DNA of 38,192 bases from an uncultured Merdimonas sp. Its GTDB lineage: Bacteria > Bacillota > Clostridia > Lachnospirales > Lachnospiraceae. A model generated the notes under the pieces. It made no database searches. It saw nothing but the letters and a program-made list of their open reading frames with translations, and was not told the DNA's origin. Positions 1 through 6,429 of this stretch are shown in pieces (within the stretch, counting starts at the first letter, position 1; each line of letters begins with the position of its first letter). The stretch covers positions 1-38,192 of the forward strand of contig CALWAZ010000116.1 in assembly GCA_944375725.1 (NCBI GenBank), in the 5' to 3' direction. The translations under genes and the position numbers were made by a program.

Positions 1-210
1 CGGACGTTAAGTCCTAGGGGGTGAAGGCCAGACCTATTGCCACACTCATTCTAACAGCTTAAGCAACAAGATGGATAATTCCTTACTGGCTGTAAGGGGT
101 ATTAACCATAAATATATTGTAGTAGAATGGTGAGATTATTGCTATGAAAAAATCTTTTCATGGCAGATCTATGGGAGCATTATCCATAACGGGACAAAGG
201 AGAGAGCAAT
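1..210. other. Left-edge region before uppP, no gene recognised
   Basis: I see no convincing coding sequence here. A small inverted repeat (CCTTAC, five bases, GTAAGG) lies at 81-97. The ribosome binding site AAAGGAGAG for uppP is at about 195-203. The first 110 bases differ in style from the genes that follow and could be the tail of something outside the window, such as an element end or a structured RNA, but nothing identifies it. I found no clear -35/-10 pair for uppP. Confidence 0.3.
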
Positions 211-1047
211 ATGGAGCTGTTAAAGGCGTTATTATTTGGAATTGTGGAAGGACTTACGGAGTGGCTGCCCATCAGCAGCACCGGACATATGATCCTTCTG
301 AATGAATTTGTCAGCCTGAATGAGTCTGCGGATTTCGTCAGTGTGTTTCTGGTGGCTGTCCAGCTGGGGGCTGTCCTGGCGGTCGCAGTGCTGTACTGGA
401 AAAAGCTTTTTCCCTTACGGACCGGAGCGGGCGGAAAGCCTGTGCTGGAAAAGAAGATATTGATTCTGTGGGGAAAAATCTGCCTGGCCTGTATTCCGGC
501 AGCCATAGTCGGAGTCCTGTTTGACAGTGTCTTTGAAGCGCTGTTTTATCATCCGGTTCCGGTGGCCGCCGCGTTGATCGTGTTCGGAATCGCCATGATT
601 GTGATTGAGAGGTGGAACAGAGGAAGAGAACCGGTGATGAAGACCATCGATGATCTGACGGTTCCGGCTGTGCTGATTATCGGCTGTTTTCAGCTTCTGG
701 CAGCGGTATTTCCCGGGACCTCCCGCTCCGGCGCCACGATCGTGGGAGCTCTGCTTCTTGGAGTCTCCCGGAAGGCGGCTTCGGAGTTTACCTTCTATCT
801 GGCGGTGCCGGTTATGTTTGGCGCAAGTTTCTTGAGGATGCTGCAGTATGGATTTCAGTTTACGCAGATGGAGCTTCTGATTCTGCTGGCCGGAATGGCG
901 GCGGCTTTTCTGGTGTCTCTGGCAGTCATCCATGCTCTGCTGGGGTATATCCGGAAGCATGATTTTCAGGTGTTCGGCTGGTACCGGATTGTTCTGGGAG
1001 GCCTCATTCTGCTTCTGAACGGAGCCGGTTTGATAAGCAGCCTGTAA
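211..1047 (+). CDS. uppP: Undecaprenyl-diphosphatase UppP/BacA
   Basis: Integral membrane phosphatase that removes one phosphate from undecaprenyl diphosphate, regenerating the lipid carrier for peptidoglycan and other wall polymers; overproduction gives bacitracin tolerance in this family. The 278 residues match the usual family length. The N-terminal signature is visible: E13 and E17 of the ExxxE motif, then SSTGH ending in H26. The second signature PGTSRSG occupies residues 168-174, with R172 the catalytic arginine. Several hydrophobic segments alternate with short loops throughout. The start is supported by AAAGGAGAG eight bases upstream. It appears to be a single-gene unit; the next gene begins 142 bases later with its own ribosome binding site. 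Confidence 0.95.
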   Translation: MELLKALLFGIVEGLTEWLPISSTGHMILLNEFVSLNESADFVSVFLVAVQLGAVLAVAVLYWKKLFPLRTGAGGKPVLEKKILILWGKICLACIPAAIVGVLFDSVFEALFYHPVPVAAALIVFGIAMIVIERWNRGREPVMKTIDDLTVPAVLIIGCFQLLAAVFPGTSRSGATIVGALLLGVSRKAASEFTFYLAVPVMFGASFLRMLQYGFQFTQMELLILLAGMAAAFLVSLAVIHALLGYIRKHDFQVFGWYRIVLGGLILLLNGAGLISSL

Positions 1048-1189
1048 GAAGCTGTTTTACGGCTTTTATCGCTTCATTTCTGTGCGAATTAATATTTCAG
1101 AAACAAAACAAAAACGATTTGTCAACACAGGGGGCCTATACTGGCATCGTCAAGTGAAAGAAAAACAGCATCGTATTAAGGAGGAAAAA

Positions 1190-1456
1190 ATGTCAGCTTC
1201 AAAAATTGTGGAGACAAATGAGAAAATCGCAGAGAAAGTCGTAGACGGCTATAAGAAAATAGAAGAAGGCGTCGTGGGCGGCTACAAGAAAATTGAGGAT
1301 GGAGCGGTAAACGGCTATAAAAAGATCGAGAAAGGAGCTGTGGACAGCTTCACAAAGGTATCAGATACTTTTATAGACAAATTTTTTACAAAGGAAGGGG
1401 AATCCGTAGAGGAAGCCAAAGCCAGGCTGGCCAAGTCAAAGGAAGAGAATAAATAA
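1190..1456 (+). CDS. Small 11-residue-repeat helical protein, conserved hypothetical
   Basis: An 88-residue protein of unknown function. The start at 1190 is chosen over an upstream in-frame ATG at 1082 because a perfect AAGGAGG (1178-1184) precedes it by five bases and the upstream extension is not protein-like. Residues 17-60 are tandem 11-residue units resembling VVDGYKKIEEG, VVGGYKKIEDG, AVNGYKKIEKG and a decayed AVDSFTKVSDT; residues 6-16 fit the same register weakly. The tail (about 66-88) is charged, ending in a EEAKARL-like helix. Eleven-residue periodicity with V/I/Y on one face and K/E on the other predicts a long amphipathic helix, as in synuclein- or apolipoprotein-type lipid-binding helices; that role is inference. 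Similar small proteins are common in Lachnospiraceae, as I recall, without assigned function. It lies directly upstream of a TetR gene. Confidence 0.8.
   Translation: MSASKIVETNEKIAEKVVDGYKKIEEGVVGGYKKIEDGAVNGYKKIEKGAVDSFTKVSDTFIDKFFTKEGESVEEAKARLAKSKEENK
1205..1384 (+). repeat. Tandem 33-bp coding repeats (11-residue units)
   Basis: Coding-level tandem repeats of 33 bp within the small protein at 1190. The clearest units are the three GYKKIE-containing ones, residues 17-49. The flanking units (residues 6-16 and 50-65) are diverged but keep the register of hydrophobic positions 1, 2, 5 and 8. Confidence 0.75.
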
Positions 1457-1553
1457 AGAAGAACGGCGGAAAGCTGGAAAGACACCAGGAAGCGCCTGAT
1501 AAGACGGTGTCTCCTGCTGTCTTGGCGTCAGGGTGGCGGCATGGAAAAAGCTC

Positions 1554-1582
1554 TTGACAGGACGGCGGGGCTTCATTATAAT
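1554..1582 (+). promoter_or_regulatory. Promoter of the TetR-family gene
   Basis: TTGACA at 1554-1559 and TATAAT at 1577-1582 with a 17-bp spacer form a consensus vegetative promoter. The -10 box overlaps the palindrome at 1581-1595. Confidence 0.88.
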
Positions 1583-1595
1583 GAACAATGTTCAT
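1581..1595. promoter_or_regulatory. Probable TetR operator, autoregulatory copy
   Basis: The palindrome ATGAAC-AAT-GTTCAT overlaps the -10 box and the expected transcription start of the TetR gene, the classic position for autorepression. The same core (TGAACA-N-TGTTCA) recurs at 2207-2219 downstream of the gene. Confidence 0.8.
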
Positions 1596-1609
1596 ATTGA
1601 GGTGATGAG

Positions 1610-2167
1610 ATGAATACCGTTGTGACATCAAAGGAAGAAATTCTGAAAACCAGCCGGGAGCTGATCCGGCAGCAGGGGTGGTCCGCAGTCAGTATCCGCT
1701 CTGTGGCGGCGGCCTGTGGAGTATCGGTAGGTTCGATATACAATTATTTTGAATCCAAAGCAGATCTGATGGGAGCCGCAGTGGAAAGTGTCTGGTTTGA
1801 GATCTTTCACCGGCCGGAGGACAGGGCTGTATTTCAGGATACCCAGGCCTGCATGGCATGGATGTATGAGAGAATGGCATATGGCTGCAGGCAGTATCCG
1901 GGTTTTTTCACTCTGCACTCTCTGGGATTTCTGCAGGGAGATAAGGCTGCAGGAAAGCAGCGGATGCAGTGGGCCTGGCGGCATATTCAGGAAGAACTCT
2001 GCGCTGTCTTAAGGCAGGACGCCAGGATTCGGCCGGATGCCTTCAGGGAGCAGTTTACAGTGGAGGCGTTTGCGGACGTGCTGTTTTCCCTGATGCTTTC
2101 TGCTCTGCTGAAAGAGGATTATGACCCTGCACCTGTGCTGGAGATTATCCGCAGGACTCTTTATTAA
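1610..2167 (+). CDS. TetR/AcrR-family transcriptional regulator
   Basis: A 185-residue regulator of normal TetR length. The N-terminal helix-turn-helix spans roughly residues 8-55 and includes the typical ACGVSVGSIYNYFESKADL pattern. The C-terminal ligand-binding half is divergent, so the inducer cannot be guessed. A GAGGTG ribosome binding site precedes the ATG. Probable operators lie on its own promoter (1581-1595) and in front of the following membrane protein gene (2207-2219), suggesting it represses itself and that gene. A strong terminator directly after the stop separates the two transcription units, so the downstream gene is likely a target and not a co-transcribed partner. Confidence 0.92.
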   Translation: MNTVVTSKEEILKTSRELIRQQGWSAVSIRSVAAACGVSVGSIYNYFESKADLMGAAVESVWFEIFHRPEDRAVFQDTQACMAWMYERMAYGCRQYPGFFTLHSLGFLQGDKAAGKQRMQWAWRHIQEELCAVLRQDARIRPDAFREQFTVEAFADVLFSLMLSALLKEDYDPAPVLEIIRRTLY

Positions 2168-2197
2168 AATTTCCATGGATGCGTGGAAATTTTTTTC
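2166..2197 (+). terminator. Rho-independent terminator after the TetR gene
   Basis: The arms AAAATTTCCA and TGGAAATTTT flank an 8-base loop and are followed by a T run. It begins within the stop codon region of the TetR gene. Confidence 0.85.
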
Positions 2198-2206
2198 GCC
2201 GAAAAA

Positions 2207-2219
2207 TGAACATTGTTCA
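2207..2219. promoter_or_regulatory. Second probable TetR operator, upstream of the 7-TM protein
   Basis: TGAACATTGTTCA is a perfect 13-bp palindrome apart from its centre and matches the core of the palindrome on the tetR promoter. It lies 78 bases before the ATG of the next gene, right after the terminator. I could not identify an equally clear -35/-10 pair around it. Confidence 0.75.
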
Positions 2220-2297
2220 GAAAGGGCAGATTTCTGAGAACAGACTCTGCCTTTGTTGAGATTTGCCTTGAAAACAGAAATAAAGGAGAGATAACAT

Positions 2298-2972
2298 ATG
2301 CAGGCAGTAATGGAAACACTTTTTGATACCGTTTATCTGATTTCAGTCATTACGATTGGAATTGTAATGATTCGAAGATGCAAAGGAGAGCGCCAGTTCC
2401 GGCTGTTCGGCTGTATGGCGGTGGTGCTGGGAGCAGGAGACGCCTTCCATCTGGTTCCGCGTGCGCTGGCGCTCTGCACGACCGGGCTGGAACATTATAC
2501 GGCGGCCCTGGGAATCGGAAAGCTGATTACTTCGGTTACCATGACGATTTTCTACGTGCTGCTGTATTATGTGTGGCGGCTGCGCTATCAGGTACAGGGA
2601 CGGAAAGGCCTTACGGCAGCCGTGTACGGACTGGCGGGTCTGCGCATCCTGCTGTGTCTGCTGCCCCAGAATCAGTGGCTCAGCGCGGAAGCGCCCCTTT
2701 CCTGGGGCATTTACCGCAATATCCCCTTTGCGCTCCTGGGGCTTTTGGTGATTCTCCTGTTTTACCGCAGCGCAAAGGAACAGAAGGACAGGGCTTTCCG
2801 GTGGATGTGGCTGACTATCGTGCTGAGTTTTGGCTTCTACATCCCGGTGGTGCTGTGGGCGGATGCCGTTCCCATGATTGGAATGCTGATGATTCCCAAG
2901 ACCTGCGCTTATGTGTGGACAGTGCTGATCGGATATTCTGCCATGAAACGGGAATGCGGACAGGAGAAGTAA
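2298..2972 (+). CDS. Seven-transmembrane protein, probable TetR target, function unknown
   Basis: A 224-residue integral membrane protein with about seven hydrophobic segments (near residues 8-25, 34-58, 68-94, 104-124, 138-157, 167-188 and 192-215). I do not recognise an enzymatic or transporter signature; a GDAFHLVPR stretch in the second segment carries the only obvious polar residues inside the membrane and would be a place to look for function. The start follows AAGGAGAG (2283-2290). The operator palindrome at 2207-2219 puts it under likely control of the neighbouring TetR protein, so it may be an inducible stress or efflux-associated membrane protein, although its size and topology do not match SMR, MFS or MATE transporters. 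Confidence 0.75.
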   Translation: MQAVMETLFDTVYLISVITIGIVMIRRCKGERQFRLFGCMAVVLGAGDAFHLVPRALALCTTGLEHYTAALGIGKLITSVTMTIFYVLLYYVWRLRYQVQGRKGLTAAVYGLAGLRILLCLLPQNQWLSAEAPLSWGIYRNIPFALLGLLVILLFYRSAKEQKDRAFRWMWLTIVLSFGFYIPVVLWADAVPMIGMLMIPKTCAYVWTVLIGYSAMKRECGQEK

Positions 2973-3028
2973 GCCAGAAATATTTTTTGAAAAGGTGCTT
3001 CCGGCACAAAATAGAAAGTAACGGCATG

Positions 3029-3064
3029 GAGCCTGTTCCTTGGGTATAAGGGACAGGCTCTTTT
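3029..3064 (+). terminator. Rho-independent terminator after the 7-TM gene
   Basis: An 11-bp stem (GAGCCTGTTCC with GGGACAGGCTC, one G-T wobble) encloses an 11-base loop and ends in TTTT. Confidence 0.85.
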
Positions 3065-3162
3065 GGCGCCGTTCTGCTGTCTTTGCGCCGGGGGGCGATT
3101 CAGTGTTCTGCATCCGGCTCTTTTGGCTGGGCAGAGTAAAAGGTAGAAAATAAAAAAATAAA

Positions 3163-3181
3163 TGTAACTATTGACATTACA
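3163..3181. promoter_or_regulatory. Rrf2-type operator copy A (YwnB-like gene)
   Basis: TGTAACTATTGACATTACA has the form TGTAAY-N7-ATTACA and contains the -35 hexamer of the promoter. It is identical at 17 of 19 positions to the site on the Rrf2 gene promoter at 17800-17818 and overlies the -35 at the same offset. Confidence 0.8.
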
Positions 3182-3199
3182 ACTGAAATGTGATATTTT
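3171..3199 (+). promoter_or_regulatory. Promoter of the YwnB-like gene
   Basis: TTGACA at 3171-3176 and TATTTT at 3194-3199 are separated by 17 bp. The promoter is bracketed by two 19-bp palindromes, one over the -35 and one starting 11 bases after the -10. Confidence 0.8.
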
Positions 3200-3210
3200 A
3201 CGGTGTAAGA

Positions 3211-3229
3211 TGTAATAAAAGAAATTACA
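3211..3229. promoter_or_regulatory. Rrf2-type operator copy B (YwnB-like gene)
   Basis: TGTAATAAAAGAAATTACA repeats the TGTAAT-N7-ATTACA architecture. It lies in the early transcribed region, so binding here together with copy A would block the promoter from both sides. Confidence 0.75.
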
Positions 3230-3251
3230 ACAAAAAAGAGGAGGAACTATC

Positions 3252-3881
3252 ATGAAAACAGCAGTTGTTTGTGCAAACGGAAAAGCAGGGAAGCTGATTG
3301 TAAAGGAAGCAGTGGAAAGAGGTCTGGATGTGACCGCCATAGTAAGAGGGGAGAACCAGAGCGCGGCTCAGAAGGTGATCCGCAAAGATTTGTTTGATCT
3401 GACAGCGGAAGACCTGGAACAGTTCGATGTGGTTGTAGATGCCTTCGGCGCATGGACGAAGGAGACGATCCCGCAGCACTGCACTTCTCTGAAGCATCTC
3501 TGTGATATTCTTTCCGGGACAGAGACGAGACTTCTGGTAGTCGGCGGAGCAGGAAGCCTCTATTTGAATCCGGAGCATACAAGCTATTTGATGGACGGGG
3601 CAGATTTTCCGGAAGCCTTCAAACCTCTTGCTGCGTCCCAGGCAAAATCCCTGGAGGAGCTCCGGGAGAGAAAGGATGTGCGCTGGACCTACATCAGCCC
3701 GGCCGGTGATTTCCAGGCAGAAGGAGAAAGAACCGGCGCCTATATTCTCGGCGGTGAGGAACTGACACTGAATGAGAAGGGCGAGAGCGTCATCAGCTAT
3801 GCGGACTACGCCATTGCAGTAGTAGATGAGATGACCAGCGGAAACCACATTCAGGAAAGAATCAGCGTGGTAAGAAAATAA
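3252..3881 (+). CDS. NAD(P)H-binding SDR/NmrA-like protein (YwnB type)
   Basis: A 209-residue Rossmann-fold protein. The dinucleotide-binding loop is near the N-terminus (VVCANGKAGKL, residues 5-15), followed by a beta-alpha pattern, an LVVGGAGSLY segment near residues 95-105, and a YISPAGDF-like segment around 155. This matches atypical short-chain dehydrogenases of the NAD(P)H-binding/YwnB group, whose substrates are mostly unknown. A GAGGAG ribosome binding site precedes the ATG. In Bacillus subtilis, as I recall, ywnB sits beside ywnA, an Rrf2 regulator; here the Rrf2 gene is 14.6 kb away, but both carry the same operator, so control by it is a strong inference. A redox- or thiol-stress role is plausible but unproven. 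Confidence 0.85.
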   Translation: MKTAVVCANGKAGKLIVKEAVERGLDVTAIVRGENQSAAQKVIRKDLFDLTAEDLEQFDVVVDAFGAWTKETIPQHCTSLKHLCDILSGTETRLLVVGGAGSLYLNPEHTSYLMDGADFPEAFKPLAASQAKSLEELRERKDVRWTYISPAGDFQAEGERTGAYILGGEELTLNEKGESVISYADYAIAVVDEMTSGNHIQERISVVRK

Positions 3882-3960
3882 AGCTGGCTTGTAAGACAGA
3901 CCCAAAAGGATGTAAAATAAACAGAAAATAGAAGTAAATCAGAAAACATAAAAGAACAGA

Positions 3961-3990
3961 AGAAACAGAAAAGAAACAGAAAAGAAACAG
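3961..3990 (+). repeat. Purine-rich 11-bp period repeat
   Basis: AGAAACAG recurs at 3961, 3972 and 3983 with an exact 11-bp period, inside a longer tract (about 3910-3990) almost free of T. It ends where the coding remnant of the next gene becomes recognisable. Confidence 0.7.
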
Positions 3991-4071
3991 GGCGGGGCGG
4001 TTTCCATCCGGAGAAAGGCAGTCTGCATCGGCTCTGAGAAGCTGGAGGAGGTCTTCCGGGAGAATCCCTAC

Positions 4072-4401
4072 ATGGCAGAAATCTATCCGCAGGAGGAGAG
4101 CCGGACGGCTCTGGAGGTGTTCCGCGTGGCAGAGGGAAGCGGTGAATACTTTGACTTGTCGGTAAAACCCATTTACCGGGACACCTTCATCCTGGGCAGA
4201 GGGCAGAAGAAGGAAGAACCGGGCGGATACTTTATTACGAAAAAGTGCAGAGGCTGCGGGCTCTGCGAGGCAAAATGTCCGCAGAAATGTATTGATACCA
4301 CAGGGGAGCCCTGGGTGATTCACCAGGAAAACTGCCTGCACTGCGGAAACTGTATGGAGGCCTGCCCTTATGGCGCAGTGGAAAGAAGAGCAGCGCAGTA
4401 A
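4072..4401 (+). CDS. 4Fe-4S ferredoxin-domain protein, N-terminally truncated PNPOx fusion
   Basis: The C-terminal half carries two clear 4Fe-4S motifs, CRGCGLCEAKCP and CLHCGNCMEACP, each CxxCxxCxxxCP, so it should bind two clusters. The first 50 residues, and about 25 more codons readable in frame upstream of 4072 without any start codon, resemble the C-terminal part of pyridoxamine-phosphate-oxidase-like flavin proteins (FRENP..AEIYP, then ALEVFRVAEGSGEYFDLS). Full-length PNPOx-ferredoxin fusions of about 200 residues are known in Clostridia, so the flavin-binding N-terminus appears to be missing, replaced by the purine-rich repeat tract. Only a weak GGGAG lies before the ATG. It could be a working ferredoxin or a 5'-deleted pseudogene. 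It lies 50 bases upstream of the sirtuin gene on the same strand. Confidence 0.6.
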   Translation: MAEIYPQEESRTALEVFRVAEGSGEYFDLSVKPIYRDTFILGRGQKKEEPGGYFITKKCRGCGLCEAKCPQKCIDTTGEPWVIHQENCLHCGNCMEACPYGAVERRAAQ

Positions 4402-4451
4402 AACAGGACAGTGAGACAGGAGAGCAGGGCAGAAGAAGGAAGGAAAAGACC

Positions 4452-5489
4452 ATGGCAATCCAGATATTAAGCAGAGAAAAGAAGAGTGAAAAAGTGGATT
4501 TTTCGCAGTTTTTGAGCGGTGTGCCTGCGGGAGATTATGTATTTCAGAGCACATCCTATGAGCAGCAGATCCGGGAAGCGGCACAGCTTCTGGAGAGGGC
4601 GGACGCGGTCCTGATCGGAGCCGGAGCAGGGCTTTCGACGGCAGCAGGGCTGAACTACGGAGGAAAGCGGTTTACGGACAATTTCCGTGAATTTATTGAG
4701 AAATACGGTTCCGCCTATATGACAGATATGTACAGCGCAGGCTTCTATCCGTTCCCCTCTGAGGAGGCAAAGTGGGGATACTGGTCAAAGCATGCCTGGC
4801 TGAACCGGGTGGAGCCTCCTGCCATGCCCCTTTATCAGACAGTTTATGAGCTTGTGAAGGAAAAGCCGCACTTTGTCCTGACGACCAACGTGGACCATCA
4901 GTTCTGGAAAGCAGGGTTTGCGGATGAGAATATCTTTGCGACCCAGGGAGATTACGGGGAGATCCAGTGCGCAAGGGGCTGTCACGATAAGGTCTACGAC
5001 GGAATCGGACTGTTTCACCAGATGAATCTGGCGCGGAAAGACTGTCTGGTTCCCACGGAGCTTGTTCCCCGCTGTCCGGTCTGCGGAGGAAAGATGGCGA
5101 TGCACCTGCGCTGTGACCAGTATTTTGTGGAGGATGAGCACTGGAATGAAGCGGCGGCCCGCTATGGCGTGTTCTTAAAAGAGCACAAGGCAGACAAAGT
5201 AGTTCTCCTGGAGCTGGGTGTGGGCTTCAACACGCCGACAATTATCCGCTTCCCGTTTGAACAGATGGTCCGGGAGAACCGGGACTGGACGCTGGTCCGC
5301 CTGAATCTGAACGAGGCGGTCGTGCCGGAGAGCTTTGGCAGCCGTGCCGTGGGCATCAACGACGATATTGCCAGAAGCCTGGAGGATATTCGAAGAGAAA
5401 CAGGCGTGGCAGAAGAAAAGGAAAAGAAAGAGAACGCAGGCGCGGAAAGCTTAAGCATAGAAAAGGCAGGCGAAAAAGATGAAGAATAA
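4452..5489 (+). CDS. Class M sirtuin (SirTM), probable protein ADP-ribosyltransferase
   Basis: A 345-residue Sir2-fold NAD-dependent enzyme. The nucleotide loop is GAGAGLSTAAGLNYGG (from G56), unlike the GAGIS..GIPDFRG of deacylases. The core NID-like motif is TTNVDHQF with N146, and the residue normally the catalytic histidine is Q165 (ATQGD), 19 residues later. As I recall, this Asn/Gln pair with this spacing defines SirTM enzymes of Streptococcus pyogenes and Staphylococcus aureus, which ADP-ribosylate a lipoylated GcvH-like protein. Four cysteines (C173, C177, C208, C211) form the structural zinc site. The last 25 residues are a charged low-complexity tail. It overlaps the macrodomain gene by 11 bases, which fits a writer/eraser pair. 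No gcvH-like or lipoate ligase gene is nearby, so the target is unknown. Confidence 0.88.
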   Translation: MAIQILSREKKSEKVDFSQFLSGVPAGDYVFQSTSYEQQIREAAQLLERADAVLIGAGAGLSTAAGLNYGGKRFTDNFREFIEKYGSAYMTDMYSAGFYPFPSEEAKWGYWSKHAWLNRVEPPAMPLYQTVYELVKEKPHFVLTTNVDHQFWKAGFADENIFATQGDYGEIQCARGCHDKVYDGIGLFHQMNLARKDCLVPTELVPRCPVCGGKMAMHLRCDQYFVEDEHWNEAAARYGVFLKEHKADKVVLLELGVGFNTPTIIRFPFEQMVRENRDWTLVRLNLNEAVVPESFGSRAVGINDDIARSLEDIRRETGVAEEKEKKENAGAESLSIEKAGEKDEE

Positions 5490-6270
5490 AACCCAGGAAG
5501 AAAGAAGAATCTGGCTGATCCGGCAGCTTCAGAAGGAAATGCCCCAGTATCAGGAGCTTGCAGTTCCGAAAGGGGAGGAAGAGCAGTGGAGACTCTTGCG
5601 TTCCCTGTTCAATGTACGGCCGCCCTATCCGGCGTCGGAGGAATTTCTGAAGGTCCAGGACGCATATCTCACAGAAATGGTCCGGGAGAGAGGCATCGTG
5701 GACGGAGAAGCGCTGCCTGCGGTCCAAAAGAACGACAGACTCTCTCTCTGGCAGGGAGATATCACAAGACTTCGCTGCGACGCCATCGTAAATGCGGCCA
5801 ACAGCGCCCTGCTCGGGTGCTGGCAGCCCTGCCATTCCTGCATCGATAACATCATTCACTCACTTTCCGGCGTCCAGCTTCGGATCAAGTGCAATGAGAT
5901 TATGCAGGCCCAGGGGCATGAGGAAGAGACCGGAAAGGCAAAGATTACGCCTGCTTATAATCTGCCCTGCAGATATGTCCTGCATACGGTGGGGCCGATC
6001 ATCTCAGGACCTCTGCGGAAGAAGGACTGTGAGCTTCTGGCAGACTGCTATCGGTCCTGTCTGGAACTTGCGGCGCAAAACGGACTGAAATCCGTGGCCT
6101 TCTGCTGCATTTCCACGGGAGTCTTCCATTTTCCGCAGGAGAAGGCGGCAGAGATTGCAGTGGAGACGGTGGAACATTTTTTGAAAAAAGAGAACTCTGT
6201 GCAGAAGGTGATTTTCAATGTGTTTACGGACAGAGACCTTGAGATTTACCGTGGTCTGCTGGAAGGCTGA
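5479..6270 (+). CDS. Zinc-dependent macrodomain ADP-ribosyl hydrolase
   Basis: A 263-residue protein with a helical N-terminal extension (about 1-85) and a macrodomain (about 86-260). The ADP-ribose pocket signatures are visible: WQGDITRLRCDAIVNAANS (residues 91-109) and the glycine-rich loop CISTGVFHFP (210-219). Between them, LLGCWQPCHSCIDN supplies the Cys-His-Cys cluster (probably C114, H119, C121) typical of zinc-containing macrodomains, which as I recall are found with SirTM sirtuins and reverse their modification. The start overlaps the sirtuin stop by 11 bases, implying translational coupling. The likely reaction is removal of ADP-ribose from the protein modified by the upstream sirtuin. 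A terminator follows 38 bases after the stop. Confidence 0.9.
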   Translation: MKNKTQEERRIWLIRQLQKEMPQYQELAVPKGEEEQWRLLRSLFNVRPPYPASEEFLKVQDAYLTEMVRERGIVDGEALPAVQKNDRLSLWQGDITRLRCDAIVNAANSALLGCWQPCHSCIDNIIHSLSGVQLRIKCNEIMQAQGHEEETGKAKITPAYNLPCRYVLHTVGPIISGPLRKKDCELLADCYRSCLELAAQNGLKSVAFCCISTGVFHFPQEKAAEIAVETVEHFLKKENSVQKVIFNVFTDRDLEIYRGLLEG

Positions 6271-6307
6271 TACCGGCTCCTGATATGTGGGAGCTTGGTG
6301 GAAAAAG

Positions 6308-6354
6308 AAGGGTATATAGAAGCTGTAGAAAGCTTCTGTATACCCTTTTATTTT
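6308..6354. terminator. Bidirectional terminator between macrodomain and LacI genes
   Basis: A long stem (AAGGGTATA.AGAAGCT with AGCTTCT.TATACCCTT) with a short GTAGAA loop is followed by TTTTATTTT on the plus strand and by CTTTTTC on the minus strand. It sits between convergent genes. Confidence 0.85.
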
Positions 6355-6429
6355 GGGCGTTGTACAACATATGTTATTTGCTTAGCGGTCTGCAAAGAAT
6401 ATAACAAAATGTTTCCGAAAACAGCATAT

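Noticed and set aside
1479-1513. Hairpin AGACACC...GGTGTCT after the 11-residue-repeat gene as a terminator
   Set aside because: The stem is short, the loop is large and no T run follows.
6359-6375. Palindromes GTTGTACAAC and ACATATGT between the macrodomain and LacI genes
   Set aside because: They lie between convergent genes after a terminator, with no promoter nearby, and are short enough to arise by chance.
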